DNA of 64,000 nt from JAIQFL01 sp035295745. Its GTDB lineage: Bacteria; Acidobacteriota; Terriglobia; Bryobacterales; Bryobacteraceae. How positions within the stretch are numbered: position 1 is the stretch's first letter; every line of letters begins with the position of its first letter. Position numbers and translations under genes: made by a program. The notes below the pieces were generated by a model. That model saw only the letters and a program-made list of their open reading frames with translations. It was not told the DNA's origin and did not search any database. Below are positions 1 to 8,386 of this stretch, in pieces. The DNA lies in assembly GCA_035295745.1 (NCBI GenBank), contig DATGIL010000070.1, positions 1 through 64,000 of the forward strand, in the 5' to 3' direction.

Positions 1-183
1 TGGTGGAGAAGCCGGATAAGCGAGGGGGCGAGCCCAAGGTGAGCCGAAGCAAAAAGGGTACCCCACAGGGTGGAATCGTTTCGCCACTGCTGGCCAACCT
101 ATACTTGCATTGGTTTGACCGGGCGTTCCAGCGTGGCCCGGCGCAGTGGATGGACGCCAAACTGGTGCGATACGCCGATGATT
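1..183 (+). pseudogene. group II intron reverse transcriptase, internal fragment
   Basis: The reading frame entering from the left edge encodes a classic bacterial group II intron RT: GTPQGGIVSPLLANLYLHWF (RT motif 4 region) followed by LVRYADD, the catalytic YADD box. Directly after the second Asp codon (180-182) homology stops and the frame ends 18 codons later, so the rest of the palm, the thumb, the maturase domain and any HNH domain are missing. The upstream part lies outside the window. The break coincides with a GTGCGCGACG sequence that resembles the 5' end of a group II intron, so insertion of another intron is the likely cause. Surely not a functional RT as it stands. Confidence 0.8.
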
Positions 184-660
184 GTGCGCGACGAGCGCAA
201 AGGGCCGAAGATGGCCTAATGTGTGTAACTGCTTAATCGATGAGGGCAGGCCCCTCGGAACCGGCTGGCAGGAGCGGGTTCCAAACCACCTTCGGTGGCT
301 GTGGTCAAAAACCATGGTCGTGAGCACAGGAGAAAAAGGCCTGGGAAGAACCAGGTCAGGTGACTGGCAAGAAGAGGACCGCAAGGGAACCACTGATGAC
401 GTGTCGAAAGCGTAGGGACGATGTCGAAACCGCAGGGAGTGGTTACTGCGGGACAAGCTTTGGCGGCGCCTGTTTTCGGACCAAGGCGGCATCCGGCATT
501 AAGGTGGCCTGAGCTTGTCAGAGGCGATGGAGCGGAACGTAGGAACCTGGGACTCCGATGCGAACGGAGAAGCCGCAAGTGTTATGTGGCGCGCCACATA
601 AGATGCGGGAAATGTACACGTCCGGCTCGGGGAGGGGGAGGTAGGCCGCTCTCTATCACC
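184..660 (+). mobile_element. probable 5' half of a second group II intron RNA
   Basis: The segment starts with GTGCGCGACG, matching the GUGYG 5' consensus of group II introns, exactly where the RT frame is broken. Near 602-640 it has ATGCGGGAAATGTACACGTC followed by CGGCTCGGGGAGGGGG, the type of conserved stem normally found just before the intron-encoded ORF. A perfect hairpin, ATGTGG-CGCG-CCACAT, lies at about 585-600. No RT frame follows; repeats begin at about 680. I read it as a truncated intron nested in another intron's RT gene. Ends are approximate and no full secondary structure was folded. Confidence 0.45.
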
Positions 661-681
661 TACCTCTCTACTCTACCGGCT

Positions 682-788
682 CGTTACCTACCCACATACG
701 TTTAAGCGATACGTGCGTTACCTGCCCACATACGTTTAAAGCGATACGTGCGCTTGCGAGCCGCGCGCGTCAGCAAGCGATGTCCCGG
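682..788. repeat. dispersed palindromic repeat, copy 1
   Basis: Two near-identical 34-35 bp units (CGTTACCTRCCCACATACGT, then TT, AAR, GCGATACGTG) at 682-715 and 716-750 are followed by CGCTTGC-GAGCCGCGCGCGTCA-GCAAGCG (751-779), a 7 bp inverted repeat with a GC-rich loop, and then ATGTCCCGG. The same ordered elements recur at 5051-5121 and partly at 5262-5299, so this is a mobile or REP-like repeat family. It also sits at the end of the intron remnant. Confidence 0.85.
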
Positions 789-869
789 ACTTTTACAGCT
801 TCTCAGCTCAGCTCAGTCTCCGGCTCGCGGCCGACAGCAGCCACGCCTATAAGGAGTCTCAGTGCAGCA

Positions 870-2318
870 CTAATTCCCCACCATGGCGCGGTATCGTTCG
901 TAGGCCCGATCCCAACCTGCGCTGGGATTGGGCTCCACTGCCACCGGTGCGAACGAACTCCGCACCGAAGCGCGAATCCCGTCGAGCCCGCTCAACTCGC
1001 CGGACCCCATCGCCTGCACCAGGATGTTGCCGATGGCAGTCGCTTCGCTGGGTCCCGCAATCACGCGTCGGCCCGTGCAGTCGGCCACGAATTGATTCAG
1101 CAGTCCGTTGCGCGACCCGCCGCCTACGATGTGAATCACCTCGATCTTCCGGCCTATCAAAAGCTCGAGACTCTCGAGCACATGGCGGTACCGTAACGCC
1201 AGGCTCTCCAGAATCGCGCGCGTGTAGTCCGCGTGGCACTCAGGCGCGGTCTGCGCCGTCTTGTGGCAGTATTCCGCGATCTTTCGCGGCATCTGTCCGG
1301 GCTCCAGAAAGGCGTCCGGATCGATTGCCGCGCAGAATGGCCGCGCGCCGGCCGCCATTTGGGTCAACTGCTCGTAGCTGTACTCCGTACCTTCCGCACT
1401 CCACTGCCGGCGGCACTCCTGGAGGAGCCACAGGCCGGCGATATTTTTCAGGAGGCGAATCTTCCCGCCTACACCCACCTCGTTGGTGAAGTTCATGGCG
1501 AGCGACTGGCTGTTGATCACTGGCTCATCGATTTCCAGGCCCATCAACGACCACGTGCCCGAACTGATATAGCACCAGTTGCTGGCACTCTCCGCCGGAA
1601 CCGCGGCCACAGCGGCGGCGGTATCGTGTCCCGCGACCGCGTAAACCGGCGTGTGCGGCGGATCCGTCAACTTACCGAGCAAGGTTCCGGGAGTGATCAA
1701 GGGACACAGCACACGCTCCGGCAGATCAAGGCAGTGCAGCAAATCCGTGGCCCAGTTCATGGTGGCCGGATTGAAAAACTGTGAGGTGCTGGCGATGGTG
1801 GTCTCAGACTTCGCCACTCCAGTCAACCAGTAGTTGAACAAATCGGGGATGTGGAGCAGTTGCCGCGCGGCTGCCAGTGCCGGCGATCCGGACAGCTTCA
1901 TGGAGTACAACTGGTACAGCGAGTTAATCTGCATGAACTGGATGCCGGTCTGCCGGAACACCTCGTCGCGAGGCACACACGCGAAGACCTTCTCCATCAT
2001 CCCGTTGTTGCGCGAGTCGCGATAATGCCGGCACTTCTCCACCAGCCGGCCGTCTTCTCCAAGCAGGCCGAAATCGACGCCCCATGTGTCCACGCCGATT
2101 CCATCCAAGGGCAGGCTGCGTTGGCGAACCGCCATGTCGAGTCCCTGGCGGATCTCCTGCCAGAGGCGATCGGTGTCCCAGCACAATGCGTCGCCGTCGC
2201 GTAACGGGGTATTCGGAAACCGGTGAAGTTCTTCGACTTCCAGTTGTCCGTGGGAAAGCTTTCCCACAATGGCGCGGCCGCTTTCGGCGCCGAGATCGAA
2301 GGCCAGGTATTGACCCAT
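870..2318 (-). CDS. rhaB: rhamnulokinase
   Basis: Encodes a 482-residue FGGY-family sugar kinase, expected to phosphorylate L-rhamnulose to L-rhamnulose 1-phosphate. Visible motifs are the N-terminal phosphate loop AFDLGAESGRAIVG, GIGVDTWGVDFGLL, the substrate/ATP segment AVAGHDTAAAVAAVP, SSGTWSLMG and IVGGGSRNGLLNQF of the C-terminal ATPase lobe. The length is normal for RhaB. The frame stays open another 253 codons upstream, but the kinase fold begins at MGQYLAFD, so the ATG at 2316-2318 is chosen. No rhamnose isomerase or aldolase gene is adjacent. Another FGGY substrate is possible, but the sequence is most like RhaB. Confidence 0.9.
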   Translation of the reverse strand: MGQYLAFDLGAESGRAIVGKLSHGQLEVEELHRFPNTPLRDGDALCWDTDRLWQEIRQGLDMAVRQRSLPLDGIGVDTWGVDFGLLGEDGRLVEKCRHYRDSRNNGMMEKVFACVPRDEVFRQTGIQFMQINSLYQLYSMKLSGSPALAAARQLLHIPDLFNYWLTGVAKSETTIASTSQFFNPATMNWATDLLHCLDLPERVLCPLITPGTLLGKLTDPPHTPVYAVAGHDTAAAVAAVPAESASNWCYISSGTWSLMGLEIDEPVINSQSLAMNFTNEVGVGGKIRLLKNIAGLWLLQECRRQWSAEGTEYSYEQLTQMAAGARPFCAAIDPDAFLEPGQMPRKIAEYCHKTAQTAPECHADYTRAILESLALRYRHVLESLELLIGRKIEVIHIVGGGSRNGLLNQFVADCTGRRVIAGPSEATAIGNILVQAMGSGELSGLDGIRASVRSSFAPVAVEPNPSAGWDRAYERYRAMVGN

Positions 2319-2494
2319 GACCGTATGATAGTCGAGCGCACGAACTTTTTTGGCATTTCCTGATCGAAATCGCCGCGCGATTGCGCAGGGGTAAGTAAGG
2401 ACGTCCCAAGAGTCGTCCAGGAGGAGAGAAATGAAGACCAAGAGCAAAGTAAAGGCTGGGCTGCTTCCGGCCGTGTAGTTTCGCAGATTACCGG

Positions 2495-2549
2495 CGACAA
2501 CAAGTGCCAGCCCGGGGACCGCGTCCCAAGGGGACCTCACTTGTTGTCG
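2495..2549. repeat. 12-bp perfect inverted repeat in the rhaB-hrpB divergent region
   Basis: CGACAACAAGTG (2495-2506) and CACTTGTTGTCG (2538-2549) are perfect reverse complements separated by 31 nt, which contain a further GGGAC-CGC-GTCCC hairpin. It lies between the divergent rhaB and hrpB starts (2319-2611). It could be a dispersed palindromic element or a regulatory structure; nothing else gene-like is seen in this 293-bp gap. Confidence 0.7.
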
Positions 2550-2611
2550 GGCCGGAAATCGCGCCTGCGATCCGCATTCTCCCTCCGCCCACCGTGCCAA
2601 TATGAAAATGC

Positions 2612-5008
2612 GTGCGGCTGCCCATCGACTCGCTCGTCCCTGAGATCCTCGATCATCTTCGTTCGTTCCGTCACCTCGTGGTGGAAGCCGCGCCTGGCGC
2701 CGGCAAGACCACGCGTATCCCTCCAGCATTGCTGCAACTCGACGATAAGGAAATCCTGGTACTCGAGCCGCGCCGCCTGGCAGCGCGCCTGGCCGCCCGT
2801 TTCGTGTCGGGCGAGTTGGGCGAGAATGTCGGCGGAATCGTCGGCTATCAAGTGCGATTCGAAGAGGTCGCTGGACCGCGCACGCGGCTACGCTATCTGA
2901 CGGAAGGCGTCTTGACGAGGAGATTGCTCTCCGACCCCCTGCTCCAACGCGTCTCCACAGTGGTGCTCGACGAATTTCACGAACGCCACCTCGAGGGGGA
3001 CCTGGCCCTCGCGCTCCTGCGCCGATTGCAGCGCACCAGCAGGCCCGATCTTCGCCTCGTCGTGATGTCGGCCACACTTGACGCAGGGCCCATCGCCGCC
3101 TGGTTGGGCGATGCCCGCGTGTTGCGGTCGGAGGGCCGGCAATATCCGCTCACCATCGAGTACACGCCGCACTCGCCCGCGCCTCTCGAACAACAGGTAT
3201 CGGCGGCACTGGAGCGCCTGGCCGGGCAGGTGCTTACCGGTCACGTGCTCGTCTTCCTGCCCGGCGCGGCCGAGATTCGCCGTTCCCAATCCGCCTGCGC
3301 TCCATTGGCGCAGAGAAAGGGATGGCTCCTGCTGCCTCTGCATGGCGATCAGTCAGCCGAAGAGCAGGACCGCGCGGTGGCTCCCTCGGATCAGAGGAAA
3401 GTCATCCTCTCGACGAACGTGGCCGAAAGTTCCGTGACGATTCCAGGCGTCAATGTAGTAATCGACAGCGGTCTCGCGCGCGTGGCGGGGCACTCGAGTT
3501 GGTCTGGCCTCCCCACTTTGGAAATAGCGCGCATCAGCCAGGCTTCTGCCAATCAACGTGCAGGACGTGCGGGCCGCACTGGTCCGGGGATCGCGATCCG
3601 CCTTTATCCGCTGGAAGACTTCGCGCGCCGTCCGGCACAGCAGACTCCCGAAGTGGCACGTGCCGATCTGGCGCCCATGGCGCTGCTGCTGCATGCCATG
3701 GGCGCGGGACGGCTGGATGCGTTGGAGTGGCTTGAGGCTCCGCCCGCGGCGAGCGTCGAGCAGGCCGAGAGTCTGCTCGATCTGCTGGGCGCGCGCGGCG
3801 CAGCAGGACGCGAGATGGCGCGATATCCTCTGCATCCCAGGCTGGGGCGCCTGATTCTGGAGTCTCGCGAGCGCGGTGTCGCCGAGGATGGCTGTACCGT
3901 CGCCGCGCTACTGAGCGCCGGGGAACGGCTGCCCGCGCGTGCCGATCATGCGACTCGCTCCGATCTTCTGGTGCTACTGGAATCGCAGTGGGAGCCGCGG
4001 ACGGCGCAGTTGGTACGACAGGTGCGTCGCCTCGTCGGACAGGCGGCAAAGGGCAGGGGAGAGGCGCCTCGCACGAATCGGGAAGACGCGCTGCTGATCT
4101 CCGTGCTCGCGGCGTTTCCCGACCGTGTGGCGCGCAGGCGCAAAGGCAACGAGCTGCAACTCGCGGGTGGCGGCCCGGCACAACTGGCGCCATCCAGCAC
4201 CGTCCGTTCGGCGGAATTTCTGGTCGCAGTCGAGGCGGAAGATCGCCACGACCAGAAGATGCCGCTGGTGCGCATCGCCAGCGCAATCGAGCCCGGCTGG
4301 TTGCTTGACCTTTTTCCCGGTCGCGTGCGTGAGATAGCTCGGGTGGAGTGGAATCGCTCGGCCGAGCGCGTGGAAAGCGTCAGCTCGCTGCGCTTCGGAG
4401 AGATTGCGATCGAAGAAAGTCGCGGTATGCCGGACCCGGAGGCGGCGGCCCGGCTTCTGGCGGAAAAGGCGATGGAAGCAGGAATAGCGCGTTTTGCACT
4501 GCCAGAAGAATTGGATGCATTCCTGGCCCGTGTGAGCTTCGCGTCGCAACACGGCGCCGTGCCCGCGCTTGGTGTAGAGGCGATTCAGCAGTCGCTCCAG
4601 GAACTCGCGACGGGATTGCGGAGCTTCGCCGAACTGGAGGCGGCGTCGCGCGATGGAGGCTTGGTCCGCGTGCTGGAACAGCAGTTGACTCCAGCGGCGC
4701 GGCGCCTGTTGGATGAGATCGCGCCGGAGCGGATCAAACTCGCGCACGGCCGGCAGGTCCGCGTGAACTACGAGCCGCATCAGCCGCCATGGATCGCCTC
4801 GCGATTGCAGGATTTCTTCGGCATGCGCCAGACGCCGGCCATCGCTCGCGGAACTGTCCCGCTGGTAGTTCGCCTGCTCGCTCCCAATCAACGCCCGGTG
4901 CAGGTGACCACGGACCTGGCAGGCTTCTGGGAGCGCCTCTATCCGCAGGTCCGCAAGGAATTGTCGCGTCGCTACCCGAAGCACTCATGGCCCGAGGAGG
5001 TTCGGTAG
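2612..5008 (+). CDS. hrpB: ATP-dependent helicase HrpB
   Basis: Encodes a 798-residue DEAH-type superfamily 2 RNA helicase of the HrpB class. Motif I is APGAGKTT at about residues 27-34; motif Ia is LEPRRLAARLAAR; motif II is DEFHER; motif III is MSATLD; motif V is STNVAESSVTIPGV; motif VI is QRAGRAGRTGPG. After the helicase core comes the long HrpB-specific C-terminal region ending near RYPKHSWPEEV. Length is normal (about 800). The start is a GTG at 2612 giving MRLPIDSL, typical of HrpB N-termini. HrpB is a cytoplasmic protein of unsettled cellular role. It stands alone, divergent from rhaB. Confidence 0.93.
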   Translation: MRLPIDSLVPEILDHLRSFRHLVVEAAPGAGKTTRIPPALLQLDDKEILVLEPRRLAARLAARFVSGELGENVGGIVGYQVRFEEVAGPRTRLRYLTEGVLTRRLLSDPLLQRVSTVVLDEFHERHLEGDLALALLRRLQRTSRPDLRLVVMSATLDAGPIAAWLGDARVLRSEGRQYPLTIEYTPHSPAPLEQQVSAALERLAGQVLTGHVLVFLPGAAEIRRSQSACAPLAQRKGWLLLPLHGDQSAEEQDRAVAPSDQRKVILSTNVAESSVTIPGVNVVIDSGLARVAGHSSWSGLPTLEIARISQASANQRAGRAGRTGPGIAIRLYPLEDFARRPAQQTPEVARADLAPMALLLHAMGAGRLDALEWLEAPPAASVEQAESLLDLLGARGAAGREMARYPLHPRLGRLILESRERGVAEDGCTVAALLSAGERLPARADHATRSDLLVLLESQWEPRTAQLVRQVRRLVGQAAKGRGEAPRTNREDALLISVLAAFPDRVARRRKGNELQLAGGGPAQLAPSSTVRSAEFLVAVEAEDRHDQKMPLVRIASAIEPGWLLDLFPGRVREIARVEWNRSAERVESVSSLRFGEIAIEESRGMPDPEAAARLLAEKAMEAGIARFALPEELDAFLARVSFASQHGAVPALGVEAIQQSLQELATGLRSFAELEAASRDGGLVRVLEQQLTPAARRLLDEIAPERIKLAHGRQVRVNYEPHQPPWIASRLQDFFGMRQTPAIARGTVPLVVRLLAPNQRPVQVTTDLAGFWERLYPQVRKELSRRYPKHSWPEEVR

Positions 5009-5050
5009 TGTTCTGTGCCCGCAGGCAATCACTCCCTCACGGTCGTGTCT

Positions 5051-5121
5051 CGTAACCTACCCCAATACGTTCGCGCGATACGTGTGCTTGCGAGCCGCGC
5101 GCGTCAGCAAGCGATGTCCGG
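5051..5121. repeat. dispersed palindromic repeat, copy 2
   Basis: CGTAACCTACCCCAATACGT, then TCGCGCGATACGTG, then the hairpin part TGCTTGC-GAGCCGCGCGCGTCA-GCAAGCG and ATGTCCGG. Same order of elements as the copy at 682-788 but with one leader unit instead of two. Copies 1 and 2 bracket the rhaB-hrpB pair in the same orientation. Confidence 0.85.
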
Positions 5122-5141
5122 ATTTTTCACCGCTTCTCACA

Positions 5142-5172
5142 CTCACCTCACCTCACCTCACCTCACCTCACC
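5142..5172. repeat. CCTCA pentanucleotide microsatellite
   Basis: About six perfect tandem copies of a 5-bp unit (CTCAC/CCTCA) in non-coding DNA between two dispersed repeat copies. It is prone to slippage. No reading frame or promoter is seen around it in the gap 5009-5301. Confidence 0.9.
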
Positions 5173-5261
5173 GTCCTGGCTCGTCAGGAAGAAGCGGTCG
5201 TAACGCGAGCCAGGTGTGAACATTCGGCGCGCGTGTGAGCAATCGACAGGCGTGTTATCGG

Positions 5262-5299
5262 GTTGCTCGTGAGCCGCGCGCGTCAGCAAGCGACGTCCC
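5262..5299. repeat. dispersed palindromic repeat, copy 3 (partial)
   Basis: GTTGCTCGTGAGCCGCGCGC followed by GTCAGCAAGCGACGTCCC. It has the core GAGCCGCGCGCGTCAGCAAG of copies 1 and 2, but lacks the CGTTACCTACCCACATACGT leader and the left arm of the hairpin has changed. It ends two bases before the stop codon of the lacI-family gene and may take part in ending that transcript. Confidence 0.8.
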
Positions 5300-5301
5300 T
5301 G

Positions 5302-6348
5302 CTACGCGCTACTCTGCGCGGCGGCCTGTTGGCGAGCGGACAATCCCGAGGAATCTCGCACTTTGAGGCTGGCGGGCAGACGGATCGCAATGGGCTCATC
5401 GCCGAAACCGCCCTCTTCAATGCGTTTCAGCAGAATCTCCGCGGCACGAAATCCGATATCGTAGGCCGGCTGGACCACAGTCGTGATGGCCGGCAGAAAG
5501 AGATCATCCACGGTCAGTTCGTCGAAGGTGGCGAATGCGACATCGCCCGGAGTCCGCAGCCCCTCGGCGCGGAACGCTCGCAGCACCCCCAATCCGGTAG
5601 GACCGTTGGTCGAGAAGATGGCATCCGGGCGCCGCGCAGGGTCCGCCAATCGTTCCCGGCAAATCGCCTCGACGTCCTCGGGCCGCAGATTGCCGTGCCA
5701 CATCAGATCTTCGTCCACGGGCAGGCCGGCGGTCCGCAACGCCTCCTCGCAGCCCAGCAACCGCTCGCGCTCATTCTTCAACGAGACGGGGCCGGTGACG
5801 ATCGCGATGCGGCGATGCCCCACCGCGATCAAATGCTCCACTCCCATCGCAGCCGCCGAAGTGTCCTCCACCGTGACCGTGTCCACCCGAAACCGGTCGG
5901 GAATGCGGTCCAGGCACACCAGACCGATCCCCGCGGCAACAAGGCCCGAAAGCTGCGTCATAGGAGTCGGTGCGGCCGCCATCACCAGCAGAATGCCCTC
6001 GACCCGCTGGGAGCGGAGCAGCGTAAGCAGCTCCTTCTGGCGAGGCGCACTGTCGTCCGAGTTGACGGCGATCACGGAATAGTTGCAAGTCCGCGCCGCA
6101 GCCTCGGCGCCGCGGATGACCTTGGGGAAATACGGAATCGTCATGTCGGGCACGATGATGCCCAGGGTTCGGGTTTTGCTGGTCTTCAGGCTGCGAGCGA
6201 CATGGTTGGGGTGGTAATCCAGCTTGCGGATCGCCGCCTCGACCTTCAGGCGGAGTGGCTGGCTCACAGGCACCGAACCGGTAATGACGTGCGACACGGT
6301 GCCAACCGCTACTCCCGCCAGATCCGCGACTTCCTTAATGGTCGGCAT
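5302..6348 (-). CDS. LacI-family transcriptional regulator
   Basis: 348 residues. The N-terminal helix-turn-helix and hinge helix are clear: TIKEVADLAGVAVGTVSHVI at residues 3-22, then a hinge with HPNHVARSLKT. The rest is a periplasmic-binding-protein-like sensor (LGIIVPDMTIPYFPKVIRG; VEGILLVMAA; GHRRIAIVTGP; PDAIFSTNG; FATFDELTVDDLFLPAITTV). It is the last gene of the minus-strand run starting at 13985, only 15 bp after the DUF1080 gene. A TTGAA-ACGA-TTCAA palindrome of LacI operator type lies upstream of the first gene of that run, so this is probably the operon's own sugar-responsive repressor. Its effector is unknown. Confidence 0.92.
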   Translation of the reverse strand: MPTIKEVADLAGVAVGTVSHVITGSVPVSQPLRLKVEAAIRKLDYHPNHVARSLKTSKTRTLGIIVPDMTIPYFPKVIRGAEAAARTCNYSVIAVNSDDSAPRQKELLTLLRSQRVEGILLVMAAAPTPMTQLSGLVAAGIGLVCLDRIPDRFRVDTVTVEDTSAAAMGVEHLIAVGHRRIAIVTGPVSLKNERERLLGCEEALRTAGLPVDEDLMWHGNLRPEDVEAICRERLADPARRPDAIFSTNGPTGLGVLRAFRAEGLRTPGDVAFATFDELTVDDLFLPAITTVVQPAYDIGFRAAEILLKRIEEGGFGDEPIAIRLPASLKVRDSSGLSARQQAAAQSSA

Positions 6349-6363
6349 GTGCCGTTACGGCTT

Positions 6364-7224
6364 TCAGTACTCTTTCAGCCGGATGTTCCTCGTTTCGATC
6401 TTCATCGGCCCGGTGGTCTTGTGCAACTGGATGCCGATGAGGCCGTCCATTTTGCGGCCGGCTTTATCGTCGTCGATCAACTGGCTCATCACGTGGCCGT
6501 TTATCATCTGGATGATCACGTTGCCCCGGGCGATGATGTGCATCTCGTTCCAATCTTCCACCTTGATGTAGCTCTTGAGCGTGGCGTCGTCGCCCAGCAA
6601 AGCGACCACCGCCGGCTTCTTGCCATCGCCAATATACGTGAACTGGCCGCGCATGGCGACGAACGCACGGGCGCGCTCTTCGTAGATTTGCCCGGTGTAA
6701 CGCTGCTGCGCATCGATATCCGCCTGGTAGCCTTTGAGGACCCAGTTAGCGACCTCGGGCATCTCCACACTGCGGTATTGGATACCGCTATTACCCGTGT
6801 CGGCGCCGGTTAGCCGATACTCGAGTTTGAGCTCGAAATCGGCGGGCTTGCCGCCGCGCCAGATACAGAAGATGTTCTGCGGCGGCTGGAAGTTGGCAGT
6901 GGTTTCCCCGACGATCATGCCGTTCTCCACGCGCCAGAATTGCGGATCGCAGTCCCACCCCTTCATGCTCGTTTCATCGAAGATCTTGCGGAATCCGGTC
7001 TCTTCCAGCATCGCGATGGGAGATCCTCCGCCGCCTTTCTTCTGTGGTTGGGCATGAAGGACGAAAGTCGCGGCAAGGAGCAGGCAAAGGGTGGAGCAGG
7101 TCACCGCCCTGTTCCGCAGCCGGCCGCCGGTGGACGCCCGAAAAGCGCCGAGATGAGTCTCGGCGCGGCAAACAGGAGTGTTTGCGCCACCCCCAACCCC
7201 CAACTCCCAACCCCCGCCTTTCAT
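6364..7224 (-). CDS. secreted DUF1080 / 3-keto-glycoside hydrolase-like protein
   Basis: From the ATG at 7224 the product has 286 residues; the body is a DUF1080 concanavalin-like domain (KGWDCDPQFWRVENGMIVGE; LEYRLTGADTGNSGIQYRS; GYQADID; YTGQIYEERARA; LIGIQLHKT). This family is named 3-keto-disaccharide hydrolase and acts after oxidation of the sugar C3. The ATG has a strong AGGAGG and overlaps the previous gene's TGA (ATGA). But 40 odd Gly/Arg-rich residues then precede a signal peptide (CSTLCLLLAATFVLHAQ), and a terminator-like hairpin lies within those codons. A GTG at 7104 would start right at the signal peptide (246 residues). Function fairly sure, start uncertain. Confidence 0.85.
   Translation of the reverse strand: MKGGGWELGVGGGANTPVCRAETHLGAFRASTGGRLRNRAVTCSTLCLLLAATFVLHAQPQKKGGGGSPIAMLEETGFRKIFDETSMKGWDCDPQFWRVENGMIVGETTANFQPPQNIFCIWRGGKPADFELKLEYRLTGADTGNSGIQYRSVEMPEVANWVLKGYQADIDAQQRYTGQIYEERARAFVAMRGQFTYIGDGKKPAVVALLGDDATLKSYIKVEDWNEMHIIARGNVIIQMINGHVMSQLIDDDKAGRKMDGLIGIQLHKTTGPMKIETRNIRLKEY
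7141..7166 (-). terminator. intrinsic terminator-like hairpin at the 5' end of the DUF1080 gene
   Basis: On the minus strand GCGCCGAGA-CTCA-TCTCGGCGC forms a perfect 9-bp stem with a 4-nt loop followed directly by TTTT. It lies 58 bp downstream of the ATG at 7224 and upstream of the alternative GTG start at 7104. It could attenuate transcription between the dehydrogenase gene and the DUF1080/lacI genes. The T-tract is short, so termination may be partial. Confidence 0.65.
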
Positions 7225-8384
7225 ATTGCCTCCTGTTTGGCAACGTCCCGCGCGCGCACGTTGACCCAATTGTGCTTCGCCGCCGATTCCAGAATGGCAT
7301 CCGTGACGTCGTCCGTCGCCAGCGCCTCGCGGAATGTCGGAGACGCGGGCACGCCTTTGCCCAATGCTTCCAGAAAATCGGCCACCTGGTGAATGAAGGT
7401 GTGCTCGTAGCCGATCTGCAATCCCGGCACCCACCAGTGCCCCATGTACGGATGATCGCGATCGGTAATGTGCAGACTGCGCCATCCGCGCAGGCGGCCT
7501 TCGTCGCCGTGATCGAAGTACTGCAATCGGTGCAGATCGTGCAAGTCCCACATGATGGACGCATGCTCGCCATTGATCTCGAACGTGTAGAGCGCCTTAT
7601 GTCCGCGGGCGTAGCGCGTCGCTTCGAAGGTCGCGAGCGATCCGTTGGCGAAGCGCGCCAGGCACAGGCTGGCATCGTCGATGCCCACAGGCTCGACCTT
7701 CCCGGTCAGGTTGTGTTTGCGGCTTTTGATGAAGGTCTCGGTGATCGCGGAGACCTCCTGGATTGGGCCGTTCAGCCACATCGCCGTGTCGAGGGTGTGA
7801 GCCAGCAGATCGCCCGTCACGCCGCTGCCTGCGACGTTGACATCCAGGCGCCAGAGCCCTTCGCCGCCTTGCGGAAGATCGCTCGAGATCGTCCAGTCCT
7901 GCAGAAATTTCGCCCGGTAGTGGAAGATCCGGCCCAGACGTCCTTCATCCACCAATTGCTTCGCCAGCATCACCGCCGGAACGCGCCGGTAGTTGTACCA
8001 GACCATGTTCGGGACGCCGGCTGCTTCCACGGCGGCGACCATCGCTTCCGATTCGCCGGCATTGCGGCCCAGCGGCTTCTCGCACATCACCATCTTCCCG
8101 GCCTTGGCCGCGGCGATTGCGATTTCAGCATGCGTGTCGTTCGGGCTGGCGATGTCGATCAGGTCGATCTCCGGGGAGTCCACGAGTTTGTGCCAATCCG
8201 TGACCGACGATTCGAAGCCCCATTGCGCCGCGAAGGCGCTGGCGCGTCCCGAATTCCGCGCGCAGACCGTCTTGAGGACCGGCCGGTACGGCAGATCGAA
8301 GAAGTTGCTCACGCTGCGGAATGCGTTTGAGTGGGTGCGGCCCATGAAGCCGTAGCCGATGAGTCCGATGTTCAGATTCTTCAT
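7221..8384 (-). CDS. Gfo/Idh/MocA-family NAD(P)-dependent sugar oxidoreductase
   Basis: 387 residues from the ATG at 8384 (MKNLNIGLIGYG); an ATG four codons earlier at 8396 overlaps the upstream gene. The Rossmann dinucleotide loop is GLIGYGFMGRTH at the N-terminus; the family motif KMVMCEKPLGRN carries the EKP lysine. The C-terminal alpha/beta substrate domain follows (VEPVGIDDASLCLARFANGS). The family oxidises sugar hydroxyls; next to a DUF1080 hydrolase and a TIM-barrel isomerase, the likely job is making or handling 3-keto sugars. It is translationally coupled to both neighbours. Exact substrate unknown. Confidence 0.9.
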   Translation of the reverse strand: MKNLNIGLIGYGFMGRTHSNAFRSVSNFFDLPYRPVLKTVCARNSGRASAFAAQWGFESSVTDWHKLVDSPEIDLIDIASPNDTHAEIAIAAAKAGKMVMCEKPLGRNAGESEAMVAAVEAAGVPNMVWYNYRRVPAVMLAKQLVDEGRLGRIFHYRAKFLQDWTISSDLPQGGEGLWRLDVNVAGSGVTGDLLAHTLDTAMWLNGPIQEVSAITETFIKSRKHNLTGKVEPVGIDDASLCLARFANGSLATFEATRYARGHKALYTFEINGEHASIMWDLHDLHRLQYFDHGDEGRLRGWRSLHITDRDHPYMGHWWVPGLQIGYEHTFIHQVADFLEALGKGVPASPTFREALATDDVTDAILESAAKHNWVNVRARDVAKQEAI

Positions 8385-8386
8385 GG

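Noticed and set aside
2319..3077. 253-codon N-terminal extension of rhamnulokinase in the same frame
   Set aside because: It runs antisense to the hrpB coding sequence and the FGGY fold begins at MGQYLAFD; normal RhaB length supports the start at 2318.
5142..5172. CCTCA tandem repeat as a CRISPR-like array
   Set aside because: Unit of 5 bp with no spacers; a simple microsatellite.
5263..6813. 516-residue plus-strand frame
   Set aside because: It is a mirror of the LacI and DUF1080 genes in high-GC DNA, with no motif and His/Arg-rich shadow composition.
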